From JAUVIB01 sp964424545 (GTDB taxonomy: Bacteria; Calditrichota; Calditrichia; Calditrichales; Calditrichaceae): a stretch of 31,740 nt of DNA. This document shows, piece after piece, positions 7,159 through 15,461 of this stretch. The stretch covers positions 1-31,740 of the forward strand of contig CAYRJN010000018.1 of assembly GCA_964424545.1 (NCBI GenBank), written 5' to 3'. The first letter of the stretch is position 1. Every line of letters starts with the position of its first letter. A program made the position numbers and the translations under genes. Below the pieces are notes generated by a model. That model saw only the letters and a list, made by a program, of their open reading frames with translations. It searched no databases and was not told where the DNA came from.

Positions 7159-7396
7159 AGAAGCGCTTTAATGCCGGGATGCTATAAAATTGTCTCGAGA
7201 TAGAGCCCGGCCGTTGTCGATAAGGATCTGCCGCAATGTTTATTGATTATTTTGACCGCTTTGCGGTCGTTGTTTTTTTGATTGTGTTTTTCCACAGGTT
7301 TCACCTGTAGTTATTCATGTTTAACCGCTTTGCGGTATTGGAGCATAACCCGATGAACATAGTGGCGGGTTTTCAATATGGATTTTTGCTGTGTTG
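7135..7396 (+). repeat. Long direct repeat, copy 2
   Basis: This is the near-identical partner of 1-262. It contains the same TGCTATAAAAT box (near 7181-7191), the GACCGCTTTGCGGTC hairpin (7254-7268) and the following T-rich tract. The box-to-hairpin layout looks like a short transcription unit with promoter and intrinsic terminator, so a repeated small RNA is possible. A C6/G6 palindrome follows at 7404-7472. Confidence 0.85.
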
Positions 7397-7403
7397 CGTT
7401 TTA

Positions 7404-7472
7404 GAATCCCCCCTGCCTATAGCATCACCCCCCCCTTTTTTTTAAAGGGGGGAAGAGCGAAGCGAAGGGAGG
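7404..7472. repeat. C6/G6 palindromic repeat
   Basis: This copy of the family has a degenerate second outer arm (GGGAGG instead of GGGGGG) and a slightly longer central C8/T8 tract. It lies 100 bp upstream of the second ATPase gene. Confidence 0.65.
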
Positions 7473-7571
7473 TTGATGATCCCGACATTTTTCGGGATTT
7501 TTGTTTTTTACATAACGATCATTTTCCCAAAAAGATTTGCTACCATGTAATCAGTAAGTTATATTTACAAT

Positions 7572-8738
7572 ATGCATGGATATATAAAACGACAGATAGA
7601 AAAACAGCTTATAGATGATTTGACCTTTTTCCCTGTTGCCGCCGTAACGGGCGCGCGTCAATGCGGAAAATCAACAATGATCAAACATCTTGCCGGCAAA
7701 ATAAGGAATTTTTTATATCTTGATCTGGAAAATCCCCAAGATCGAAATAAAGTTGAAGATCCGCTTCTCTTTTTTCAGGCAAATCGCGCCAAAACTATTT
7801 GTCTTGACGAAATCCAACGACTGCCTGAAATATTCAGCGTTTTACGTAGTGTCGTCGATCAACAACACCGAGCGGGACAATTTCTCATTCTCGGCTCCGC
7901 TTCGCCGCAATTGCTGCGTCAGTCATCCGAAAGCCTTGCCGGGCGGATTATTTATCATCAATTGACCCCTTTCACGATTTCGGAACTGCAAAGGAAGGAT
8001 AGTTTTTCTTTGCACCGATTTTGGACAAGGGGCGGATTTCCGCGCAGTTATCTTGCGCCAAATGATTCCTTCTCTTTTCGCTGGCGAAGCAGTTTTTTGC
8101 AAACATTTCTGGAACGGGATTTACAAGCCTTCGGGTTTATGCTGCCGTCGGAAACTCTGCGTCGATTTTTAATATTGTGCGCCCATAACACCGGACAAGT
8201 TGTCAATTTTTCGCAAATAGGCAACGCGCTCGATCTATCGCATAATACTATTCGCAGATATGCAGACCTTTTTGTAAGTACATATCTGATACGTCTTTTA
8301 AAGCCATATTCCGTAAATATAAAAAAACGTCTCGTTAAAAATCCTAAAATTTATATACGCGACAGCGGAATATTATCAGCTCTTTTGGATATTCATAATT
8401 TTAACGATTTATTAAGCCATCCGGCGCTTGGTTTTTCATGGGAAGCCTTTGCATTGGAAAATATTATCAATGAATTGCCGGATTGGGAAACATTCTTTTA
8501 TCGCACCTCAAATGGTGCGGAGATTGATTTGCTGTTGGTTAAAGGAAAAAGGCGCATAGCGGTTGAATTTAAAAGCAGCAGTACACCGAAGATAAGCAAG
8601 GGGTTTTTACTTTCCGTGCAGGACCTTGATATCAAAGAACGGTGGATAGTGGCTCCCATTGATGATCTATATCCGCTCAAAAACAATATATATGTTTCGG
8701 GATTATCGAAATTCCTCTCCTATTTACGAGTGAAATAA
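7572..8738 (+). CDS. AAA-family ATPase with DUF4143 domain (paralogue 2)
   Basis: This encodes 388 residues, collinear with the ATPase at 5695: Walker A GARQCGKST (27-35), Walker B TICLDEIQRLPEIF, LILGSAS, ESLAGRI, TRGGFPRSYL, a winged-helix segment with SQIGNALDLSHNTIRRY, SWEAFALE, and a PD-(D/E)XK-like pair GAEIDLLL / VEFKSS. The two proteins are clearly homologous but diverged throughout, so the duplication is not recent. All motifs look intact. The ATG at 7572 has no strong ribosome site, but alignment with paralogue 1 supports this start. Cellular role is unknown; a link with the surrounding repeats is possible but unproven. Confidence 0.87.
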   Translation: MHGYIKRQIEKQLIDDLTFFPVAAVTGARQCGKSTMIKHLAGKIRNFLYLDLENPQDRNKVEDPLLFFQANRAKTICLDEIQRLPEIFSVLRSVVDQQHRAGQFLILGSASPQLLRQSSESLAGRIIYHQLTPFTISELQRKDSFSLHRFWTRGGFPRSYLAPNDSFSFRWRSSFLQTFLERDLQAFGFMLPSETLRRFLILCAHNTGQVVNFSQIGNALDLSHNTIRRYADLFVSTYLIRLLKPYSVNIKKRLVKNPKIYIRDSGILSALLDIHNFNDLLSHPALGFSWEAFALENIINELPDWETFFYRTSNGAEIDLLLVKGKRRIAVEFKSSSTPKISKGFLLSVQDLDIKERWIVAPIDDLYPLKNNIYVSGLSKFLSYLRVK

Positions 8739-9152
8739 TAGCCGTTTGACCGCTGCGATTTTTATGGGATAGTACGGCAGGCTCCCGAATGGGAGCTTTT
8801 AGGCAGGGTTTGTTCTGTATCGCGCTGTTGGATTGTCCTTTTATTAAGAGGGGAACACCAAAGGCAAGGGGGGATTGAAGAACCTTTGTGTCGGAACGCT
8901 TTAAAACTGTTAGGGGGCTAAAGCCCGGGATATGGTATATGTCCTCTCCGCTTTAAAAGGCGGAGTTATTCATAAGAGAGCAGGGTTAACGTGTTGATTA
9001 ACCACGCCTTGATAGTTGGAGCTATATATAATAGCGTTGAGTATGGCGCCGACTAATCCCTCTTTTTAAGGCGGGGAAGGGGCGGGCGCTCCACTATTCG
9101 GGACTCTAATCCCACAAAAAGTCGTCTTATTACAGTCAAGGTGGAACGCAGC
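8739..9152. repeat. Gene-free spacer with degenerate C6/G6 and GGGCTAAAGCCC repeats
   Basis: This convergent spacer separates the ATPase gene from glpT. It contains a degenerate C6/G6 element (about 8838-8874) and the longest GGGCTAAAGCCC-type element (8911-9112), with GGGCTAAAGCCC at 8915-8926 and CCGCTTTAAAAGGCGG after it. No ORF or RNA gene is evident. Confidence 0.65.
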
Positions 9153-10490
9153 TTATTCTTCCTGTTTATGTCCACCCTGATTCCATGTTAAAGCCAGAAA
9201 GAAAATGGAAAGCAATGCGGAAGCGGAGAGAAGCATAAAGCCGCCGTGCCATCCCGCCCAGTCAACTACATAACCGATAGTAACGTTACCGAGAATGGAA
9301 GCGCCGATAAAATACCCGAACAAGCCAGTTAAGCCCGCTGCGGTGCCGGCCGCTTTTTTCGGCACCAGATCAAGCGCATGGACGCCGATTAGCATGACCG
9401 GACCGTAAATTAAAAATCCGATTCCGATCAGAGCGATCGTATCGATTACCGGGTGTCCCGGGGGATTAAGCCAGTAAATTAAGATAAAAATAAAAACGAG
9501 TGCCATAAACAGAATGCTGGCCGGGGCGCGTCGGCCGTTAAATACTTTATCGGAGATATAACCGCATAAAATCGTACCCGGAATGGCGGCGTACTCATAA
9601 GCAAAATAGGCCCAGCTCGATTCGTTTACCGAAAAATGTTTTACTTCGGAAAGATAGGTCGGCGCCCAATCGATAATACCGTAACGAATAAAATAGACAA
9701 AGGCGTTGGCGATGGCAATATACCAAAGCCAGCGATTTTTAAATACATATTCAAAGAAAATCTCTTTGGCGGAGAGCTCTTGTTCAAAGGTGTCGTCATA
9801 CGATTCGGGATAGTCGTTTTTATATTCTTCAATAGGCGGCAGGCCGACCGATTGCGGCGTATCCTGAATAAGGTATAAAGCGAGCAGGGCTATGAAAATG
9901 GCAATCATCGCCGGAAAATAAAAGACGCTGTGCCAATCACCGAAGATAGCGATACCGGCAATGGCCAGCGGCCCGATCAAGCCCCCGCCGATATTATGCG
10001 CCACATTCCAAAAGGACATCTTTGTACCGCGTTCGCGAATGGAAAACCAGTGTACCATTGTACGGCCGGAAGGAGGCCAGCCCATTCCCTGAAACCAGCC
10101 GTTCATAAAAAGGAGGATGAAAATAATGGGTACGGAAGCCAGCGCAAAGGGCGCAAATCCTAAAATCAGCATGATCAAGGCCGATAAAAACAGACCGAGC
10201 GGCATAAAAAATTTCGGATTGCTGCGGTCGGAAACATTGCCCATAAAAAATTTGCTTAATCCGTAGGCGATAGAGACGCCGGAAAAGGCGATCCCTAGCT
10301 CTCCGCGGGTGAATCCTTCTTTAATGAGCTCCGGCATAGCCAAAGCGAAGTTTTTACGTACGAGATAATATCCGGCGTAGCCGATAAAGATACCGAGAAA
10401 TACTTTAATTCTTTGTTGTTTATATACCTTGTCAATTTGATCTTCCGGCAAGCGTTCAACAGCCGGCGCCGGTTTCAAGAATGAAAACAT
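9153..10490 (-). CDS. glpT: Glycerol-3-phosphate transporter (MFS, OPA family)
   Basis: This 445-residue inner-membrane antiporter imports sn-glycerol 3-phosphate in exchange for phosphate. The sequence is very close to characterised GlpT over its whole length: the N-terminal FLKPAP, GYAGYYLVRKNFALAMP, the MFS loop GNVSDRSNPKFF, GWFQGMGWPPSGRTMVHWFS, DTPQSVGLPPIEEYKNDYP, WAPTYLSEVKHF, GFLIYGPVMLIGVHALDL and PKKAAGTAAGLTGLFGY. Twelve membrane segments are expected, and length matches the family. The conserved Arg of the YYLVRKNF segment, known in GlpT as a substrate ligand, is present. glpD lies upstream on the same strand, so import and oxidation of G3P are paired, but 375 bp with a repeat element separate them. 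Confidence 0.95.
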   Translation of the reverse strand: MFSFLKPAPAVERLPEDQIDKVYKQQRIKVFLGIFIGYAGYYLVRKNFALAMPELIKEGFTRGELGIAFSGVSIAYGLSKFFMGNVSDRSNPKFFMPLGLFLSALIMLILGFAPFALASVPIIFILLFMNGWFQGMGWPPSGRTMVHWFSIRERGTKMSFWNVAHNIGGGLIGPLAIAGIAIFGDWHSVFYFPAMIAIFIALLALYLIQDTPQSVGLPPIEEYKNDYPESYDDTFEQELSAKEIFFEYVFKNRWLWYIAIANAFVYFIRYGIIDWAPTYLSEVKHFSVNESSWAYFAYEYAAIPGTILCGYISDKVFNGRRAPASILFMALVFIFILIYWLNPPGHPVIDTIALIGIGFLIYGPVMLIGVHALDLVPKKAAGTAAGLTGLFGYFIGASILGNVTIGYVVDWAGWHGGFMLLSASALLSIFFLALTWNQGGHKQEE

Positions 10491-10518
10491 AGCTTTCGTT
10501 TTTCCTTTCCACTAACTA

Positions 10519-10783
10519 TTTAATCGTATCGAAATTTCAAAAAACAACCTATTTCGGACAGTTGCATTTATTTTTGTATTATTCTCAATTTTGAAATTAT
10601 ACATCGTTCACATAGGCCGTATTTTGGATTCTCCAATCTATCCGAGAATAACAATATTGGACTTTTTTGTTTCCGTTTCTATATTCTCCTGCTCCTTGTC
10701 ATTCCCGATCCCGTATTGACGGGACGGGAATCTAAATCTTGCCATTGTCTATATTCGGATTCCTTCTTTCGATGGAATGACAA
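10519..10783 (+). repeat. Long inverted repeat, copy A
   Basis: About 265 bp match the reverse complement of 13965-14220 with scattered substitutions and small indels. Shared landmarks are ATCGTATCG, ACAACCTATTTCGGACA, CTCAATTTTGAAATTATAC, CATCGTTCACATAGGCCGTA, CTCCTGCTCCTTGTC, GGGAATCTAAATCTTG and CGGATTCCTTCTTTCGA. Part is internally palindromic (CCCGTATTGACGGG). It fills most of the glpT-glpD spacer and encodes nothing recognisable. It may be a miniature (non-autonomous) mobile element. Confidence 0.85.
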
Positions 10784-10865
10784 ACGTTGGGTTTATTTAG
10801 TCAATTTGCAAAGTTATGTTCTATTTAATGATTGGAATAGCGGCAGAAAATAAACGGATTGTAGT

Positions 10866-12431
10866 TTATTCCAAAATATAGCCTTTGGCCAATTCCGTAT
10901 ATTCTTCAATTTGCGTTTTAATCCAATCGGCGTCGTAATCGAGTTCTTTTGCCATAAGGTAAGCGACTTCGGGCGCCATTTCGATACTTTTCCGGGCGTC
11001 CAGCAAAAGCATCCGCACGCGTCGCGCCAAAAAATCTTCCACCGTTCTGGCCATTTCATTGTTAACGGCCCAAAGTACTTCCGCTTTGGTGACGTTATAT
11101 TGCGGGTGAAGTTTTTCGCCAAGCTCGGCGTTTTCAAAAATCAGATCCATGATGTGCGCTCTATCGGCTCCATAAAAATAGGAGGGCGCTTTGAAATTAA
11201 CATTTTTAACATAACCATGGATGGGCATATTTTCCGTTACACAGGGTCTATCGTCCAGTCCGCCCACTAAAACAGCCTTGTCGATGGTATCTTCGGCCAT
11301 TTTGCGGTATGTGGTCCACTTACCGCCGGTAATGGTAACGAGACCGGATAGGGAAACAATCAGTTTATGATTACGGGAAATCTCTTTAGTGCTTTTGTCT
11401 CCATCTTGCGGGGCGGCGAGAGGACGAAGTCCGGCAAATACGCTGAGCACATCTTTTCTATGGGGATCTTTTTTTAAATATTGAGCGGCGGTTGTTAAAA
11501 TAAAATCGACCTCCTCTTCAAGCGCTCTCGGTTCCAATGTGGTTTCATCAAGCGGCGTGTCCGTTGTGCCGACTACAACCTTGCCGTGCCAGGGAACTGC
11601 AAACAATACGCGGCCGTCCGATGTTTTGGGAATCATAATGGCCGATTCGCTCTGCAGAAAAGATGAATCGAGAATAATGTGTACGCCTTGACTGGGTCTT
11701 ACCATCTTTTTGGCATCGGGATCGTCCATTTTTATAATATCGTCTACAAATACGCCGGTGGCATTTATAACTACTTTGGCATGAACCGTATATTTATTTC
11801 CGCTTTCTTTGTCGATTACTTTAACGCCGTTGACCATATTATCTTTTTTAAGCAACGCGACAACTTTCATATAATTAAGGATAACGGCGTTATTTTCCAC
11901 AGCGGTTTGAGCGAGATTAACGGCAAGTCTGGAATCGTCGAATTGTCCGTCGTAATAAATAACGCCGCCGTTTAAATGGCTTTCGTCTAGATTGGGGATT
12001 GCTTTCAATGTTTCTTCTTTAGAAATTTTTTCCGAAGGACCGAGTCCCAATTTACCGGCCATCATATCATAAACCTTCATGCCGATATTGTAAAAAGGAC
12101 CTTCCCACCAGTCATAACTGGGGATAATAAAGGCTTGGTTTTTTACAAGATGAGGCGCGTTTTGTCTGAGCAGTCCCCGCTCCTTTAACGCCTCGAGCAC
12201 CAAAGAAATATCGCCCTGAGCAAGATAGCGGACGCCCCCGTGAACCAGTTTTGTGCTGCGGCTGGACGTTCCTTTGGCAAAATCGGATTGTTCAAACAGC
12301 GCGGTTGAAAAACCGCGCGAAGCGGCGTCCACGGCAACGCCGAGTCCGGTAGCTCCGCCGCCGATAACGACAATATCCCATATTTTATCGGAGTGTTCAT
12401 TTAATTCTTTTAGTAAAATTTCTCTTTGCAT
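10866..12431 (-). CDS. glpD: FAD-dependent glycerol-3-phosphate dehydrogenase
   Basis: This 521-residue enzyme oxidises sn-glycerol 3-phosphate to dihydroxyacetone phosphate and passes electrons to quinone at the inner membrane. It has the N-terminal FAD motif DIVVIGGGATGLG, the signature GTSSRSTKLVHGGVRYL, GVVVGTTDTPLD-type loops (KVVVGTTDTPLD), LSVFAGLRPL, TITGGKWTTYRKMAEDT and a C-terminal DAO_C helical domain (ARTVEDFLARRVRMLLLDAR). I prefer the ATG at 12431 over an upstream in-frame start at 12503, because GAGAGG lies 5 nt before it and the protein then begins like its family. It works with glpT downstream. Confidence 0.95.
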   Translation of the reverse strand: MQREILLKELNEHSDKIWDIVVIGGGATGLGVAVDAASRGFSTALFEQSDFAKGTSSRSTKLVHGGVRYLAQGDISLVLEALKERGLLRQNAPHLVKNQAFIIPSYDWWEGPFYNIGMKVYDMMAGKLGLGPSEKISKEETLKAIPNLDESHLNGGVIYYDGQFDDSRLAVNLAQTAVENNAVILNYMKVVALLKKDNMVNGVKVIDKESGNKYTVHAKVVINATGVFVDDIIKMDDPDAKKMVRPSQGVHIILDSSFLQSESAIMIPKTSDGRVLFAVPWHGKVVVGTTDTPLDETTLEPRALEEEVDFILTTAAQYLKKDPHRKDVLSVFAGLRPLAAPQDGDKSTKEISRNHKLIVSLSGLVTITGGKWTTYRKMAEDTIDKAVLVGGLDDRPCVTENMPIHGYVKNVNFKAPSYFYGADRAHIMDLIFENAELGEKLHPQYNVTKAEVLWAVNNEMARTVEDFLARRVRMLLLDARKSIEMAPEVAYLMAKELDYDADWIKTQIEEYTELAKGYILE

Positions 12432-12481
12432 TACAACCTCTCTTTTTTGTTGAGGTTTATAAATATCGGTCGTAAAAATAG

Positions 12482-12503
12482 TTGTATATTTTTTAGTATA
12501 CAA
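12482..12503. promoter_or_regulatory. Palindrome upstream of glpD (candidate operator)
   Basis: TTGTATA-N8-TATACAA has perfect 7-bp arms and is centred about 60 bp upstream of the glpD start codon, in an AT-rich promoter region. Its size suits a dimeric repressor or activator. The regulator is not identified. Confidence 0.4.
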
Positions 12504-12605
12504 GCGATTAGGATGTATTTCAATTTATAAAAAGAAAAAATATCGAGCAAAAAATAATAAAATGCCGGTCATTTCGATTTTTGATTGTTTAGAAGAAATA
12601 AACCA

Positions 12606-12809
12606 TTAATAATTTTGTGGTACAATTTCTGACATTTCTTTTAAAATATTTGGTGAAATTTCGATAAAATGAGCATCATTTACACGGCATTGGCAAGGTT
12701 CACCCGCTTCTATCGGGGCCTGCTTTCCCTGTGTGTGGTGCGGCTTGTCGTCCTCCCATATGTCCTTCTCCGATTTATCGGAAAAGGACGTATGAGCCGC
12801 TTTTATCAA
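12606..12809 (-). CDS. Doubtful small ORF or gene remnant
   Basis: This would encode 67 residues from a TTG start that directly follows a TGA, with no ribosome binding site. The second half (QAPIEAGEPCQCRVNDAHFIE) looks protein-like, with a CxC pair, but I do not recognise a family. It lies in the roughly 500-bp spacer between glpD and the TPR lipoprotein gene and could be the decayed end of a former gene. Apart from the terminator at 12889-12919 and the palindrome next to glpD, I see nothing else in the spacer. Confidence 0.2.
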   Translation of the reverse strand: MIKAAHTSFSDKSEKDIWEDDKPHHTQGKQAPIEAGEPCQCRVNDAHFIEISPNILKEMSEIVPQNY

Positions 12810-12888
12810 TCAATTTGTGAAGTCATGTTCTTTAAAAAGCTTTGTTCTTAATTGATGCGGATGATTCGGCTGTCGTTACACGAGTCAT

Positions 12889-12919
12889 AAAAAAAAGGCT
12901 ACATTAAAGAGCCTTTTTT
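12889..12919 (-). terminator. Intrinsic terminator of the TPR lipoprotein gene
   Basis: AAAAAAAGGCT and AGCCTTTTTTT form an 11-bp stem around a 9-nt loop, 15 bp after the stop codon of the - strand gene. It has a T tract on both strands, so it could work in both directions. Confidence 0.85.
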
Positions 12920-12933
12920 TTAACTAAACAATA

Positions 12934-13758
12934 TTAATATTTTGCCATAACCTTGTCAATCCGACTGATATATTCACTTTTGGGGTAATCGCTGCGAAGA
13001 CGTTCAAACTGTTCCTGCGCCTTTTGTTTATCGCCTTTGCGCAAATAGCACATACCCAATTTAAATTGAGCGTCGTCTTTTTTGTTGGAGTTGGTAAAGG
13101 TAAACACTTTTTCAAAAGATAAAATTGCGGCATCATATTGTTTTAAAGCATATTGACTTTCCCCGATCCAATATTGAGCGTTATCCGCCAATGAGTTGTT
13201 GGTACTGCTGGCGAGAAGCGATTCAAATAACTGAATTGCTTCGTGATAATTTCTCGATTCAAAAGCGGCGCGGGCTTCATTGTAACGGTTCTCATACTCT
13301 TCCGGCGATACGGCGCCTATTGCGCTTGCTGTGTAGGTCGGAGCGCTCGATTTGGCGGCGGATAACTGCTGTATCTGGTCGTCTTTTAAATTTAATTCTC
13401 TTTGCAGGTTGGCGATAACCTGATCTTTCTCACGAATTTGCGATTCCAGTTTTTTGATTTTTTGATTTTGATCGTTGCTTGGCGGGAGAGCGATCGCCTT
13501 TTTTTGCGGCGTTACATCGGATGTCTCCAATAAATCCAGTTTCTCACCGTTTGACTTTTTTGCAGGCTCTTTCTTTACCGCGCCTTTAGTTGACTCAATA
13601 CCAAGCAACGCTTCGATATCATCCATATTTTTCTGCTGCTCTTCTTCTTGCGAGGGTTTATTGCCGGCGTCTTTTTTTGAACCGGCGCAGCCATAGATAA
13701 AGAGCGAAAAAAATAAAATTAGCGAAAGGAGTAAAAACAATTTGGAATTTTTAAACAT
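12934..13758 (-). CDS. CpoB/YbgF-like TPR lipoprotein
   Basis: This encodes 274 residues: a signal peptide ending in IYGC (Cys24 lipidation), a charged linker, a coiled coil (about 95-130, KIKKLESQIREKDQVIANLQREL) and three TPR-like repeats (about 150-274, including YNEARAAFESRNYHEAIQLFESLL, AQYWIGESQYALKQYDAAILSFEKVF and AQFKLGMCYLRKGDKQKAQEQFERL). That layout is typical of YbgF/CpoB, which works with the Tol-Pal envelope complex, but no tol or pal gene is near, so the role could differ. GGAGGG 4 nt before the ATG at 13758 decides the start against an ATG 12 nt upstream that overlaps this site. It is monocistronic with its own terminator. Confidence 0.8.
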   Translation of the reverse strand: MFKNSKLFLLLSLILFFSLFIYGCAGSKKDAGNKPSQEEEQQKNMDDIEALLGIESTKGAVKKEPAKKSNGEKLDLLETSDVTPQKKAIALPPSNDQNQKIKKLESQIREKDQVIANLQRELNLKDDQIQQLSAAKSSAPTYTASAIGAVSPEEYENRYNEARAAFESRNYHEAIQLFESLLASSTNNSLADNAQYWIGESQYALKQYDAAILSFEKVFTFTNSNKKDDAQFKLGMCYLRKGDKQKAQEQFERLRSDYPKSEYISRIDKVMAKY

Positions 13759-13964
13759 TGTACCCTCCATTTATAGGAATAAGTAGATAATGGGTAATTT
13801 ATTAAGGAAGATGAAAAATGTCAATTAAATTCTTAAATATCCTTAACTTATCCGTTTATCGAATTAAGATCTCAAAAAAGAAGCGCCAATGGTCGACGAG
13901 CGGAGTCAAAGAACATAACCACGCAAAGTGATTAATGAAAAAAGTACGGGTAGAATCGTCAACG

Positions 13965-14220
13965 TGTCATTTCTTCGAAAGAAGGAATCCGAATGTAGAC
14001 AATAGCAAGATTTAGATTCCCGACAGAAACCTTCGGGAACGACAAGGAGCAGGAGAATGTAGAAACGACAACAAAAAAGTCCAACATTGTCATTCTCAGA
14101 TAAATTGGAGAATCTAAAATACGGCCTATGTGAACGATGTATAATTTCAAAATTGAGAATAGTACAAAAATAAGTGAAAATGTCCGAAATAGGTTGTTTT
14201 TGAAATTCCGATACGATAAA
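13965..14220 (-). repeat. Long inverted repeat, copy B
   Basis: This is the reverse-orientation partner of 10519-10783. It is slightly shorter, with the segment GACAGAAACCTTCGGGAACGA replacing the CCCGTATTGACGGG insert of copy A. It occupies the spacer between the V4R gene and the TPR lipoprotein gene. The remaining spacer (13759-13964) shows no gene. Confidence 0.85.
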
Positions 14221-14270
14221 TTATAATCGGGATATCATTAACTATACCGCCGATCCCTATCAGAGTCGTT

Positions 14271-15452
14271 CTATCCTTGCGTAATTGTGAACTCGCAAAA
14301 GTCATCGCCTTGTGCGATGCAACGTTCCTCGGTGCATTGAAACGAGTTGTTATCGCTTAAAAGTTCGTGGTAAAAATTATCATCCAAAAGCGGTTTTGTC
14401 TCAATATTTCCAAGGAAAATAAGATTGATAACAGCCGCAGATACGCCATTTATCATGTAGCATCTATTGCGATTACTTACGCCGAATTCCTGTTTATAGC
14501 CCACGGCTTCGGGACTATTGTAAACGCGCAGCGTTACTTTTTTTTGCGAATCAATATCCGTAATTTGCCAGTATCCCCAGCCGAAGGCATTTATCGCGGC
14601 TGTAATGGCGCGGACCCAATCGGTTTTCGTCTTTAGGTGCGGCCGTATTTGTTCGTCCCATAGCTGCGATTCCATTATTCTTCCCAAGGTGTTAAAACCG
14701 CATATATGTCCCGCTTCAACCAATAAAGGTTCGGCCAGCCCTTCAAAACCGCCCGCTTCTTCCATAGCTTCTTCAAAACGGAAAGCAATTTTATTATAAT
14801 AACTGGCGGGTAGATATGTCAATAATACGCCGAAGGCATCAATAATGCCTTTATCGTTTTCCGCTGGAAGATTATTTAAGAAAAATTCATTAATCGGATC
14901 TTTGTCGTTTTGAACGCTGTCAATTGTTATATAAGATTCCCCGTTCCCGAAATCTTCAACAATGAGATCGTTATTATAATCAGCCGCCCTGCATTCGAAT
15001 CGGAATGGTTTTTCCAAAGTCTTAATGCGGATATAAAAATTCTTTCCATAGGCAAAGTTGAGAACGCCTGCGATATAACCGCTTGCCAAGACAAAAGTTG
15101 CGGGTGTATTTTCAATATTTTTCAACTTATTGCCGAGATCGAAATGATACTCGGGTATGGTCACATTTCCGCCGTTCTCGGAAATGTTCGAAAAGTCAAT
15201 ATTGCCAAGCCCCATTTTTCTGAATAAAATATCGGCCTGTTCAAAAGTCTGAGACTTTTCCGTACCCGCAGCGGACAGCAGCGATTGAGCCGTTTCCTTT
15301 GCCGCCTGAAACTGAATGCCGTAGCCGTCAATATAATCCGGCAGCAGAATAGTCTCTTGTAATGAAATATTATAATGGTGGCAATGAAGCAACACCGGCT
15401 CTTTACCTAAGAGTTGATAATTTCTTTGTTTGTCGTATTGTATTGAAGTCAC
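14271..15452 (-). CDS. V4R-domain sensory/binding protein
   Basis: This 393-residue soluble protein ends in the hallmark of V4R (vinyl-4-reductase-like) domains, a Cys-rich tail CTEERCIAQGDDFCEF (Cys373, Cys378, Cys386). The preceding region, about 205-372, fits that fold. The N-terminal half (about 15-190) has a similar size and layout but lacks the Cys tail, so it may be a diverged second V4R-like domain. V4R domains bind small molecules or metal and occur in signalling proteins. It is the last gene of the operon starting at 18144. The GTG start at 15452 lies 9 nt after the upstream stop, with GAGAG inside the gap. I infer a sensory role in the same pathway as its neighbours. Confidence 0.72.
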   Translation of the reverse strand: MTSIQYDKQRNYQLLGKEPVLLHCHHYNISLQETILLPDYIDGYGIQFQAAKETAQSLLSAAGTEKSQTFEQADILFRKMGLGNIDFSNISENGGNVTIPEYHFDLGNKLKNIENTPATFVLASGYIAGVLNFAYGKNFYIRIKTLEKPFRFECRAADYNNDLIVEDFGNGESYITIDSVQNDKDPINEFFLNNLPAENDKGIIDAFGVLLTYLPASYYNKIAFRFEEAMEEAGGFEGLAEPLLVEAGHICGFNTLGRIMESQLWDEQIRPHLKTKTDWVRAITAAINAFGWGYWQITDIDSQKKVTLRVYNSPEAVGYKQEFGVSNRNRCYMINGVSAAVINLIFLGNIETKPLLDDNFYHELLSDNNSFQCTEERCIAQGDDFCEFTITQG

Positions 15453-15461
15453 GATATCTCT

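Noticed and set aside
274..7472. C6/G6 palindromes as a CRISPR array
   Set aside because: Copies are widely and irregularly spaced, vary in internal inserts, and no cas gene or regular spacers are present.
10911..11270. 119-residue + strand ORF inside glpD
   Set aside because: It is a reverse-frame shadow of the clearly conserved glpD coding sequence.
12432..12503. N-terminal extension of GlpD to the start at 12503
   Set aside because: The extra 24 residues do not resemble GlpD, they would cover a promoter-like palindrome, and a strong GAGAGG site serves the ATG at 12431.
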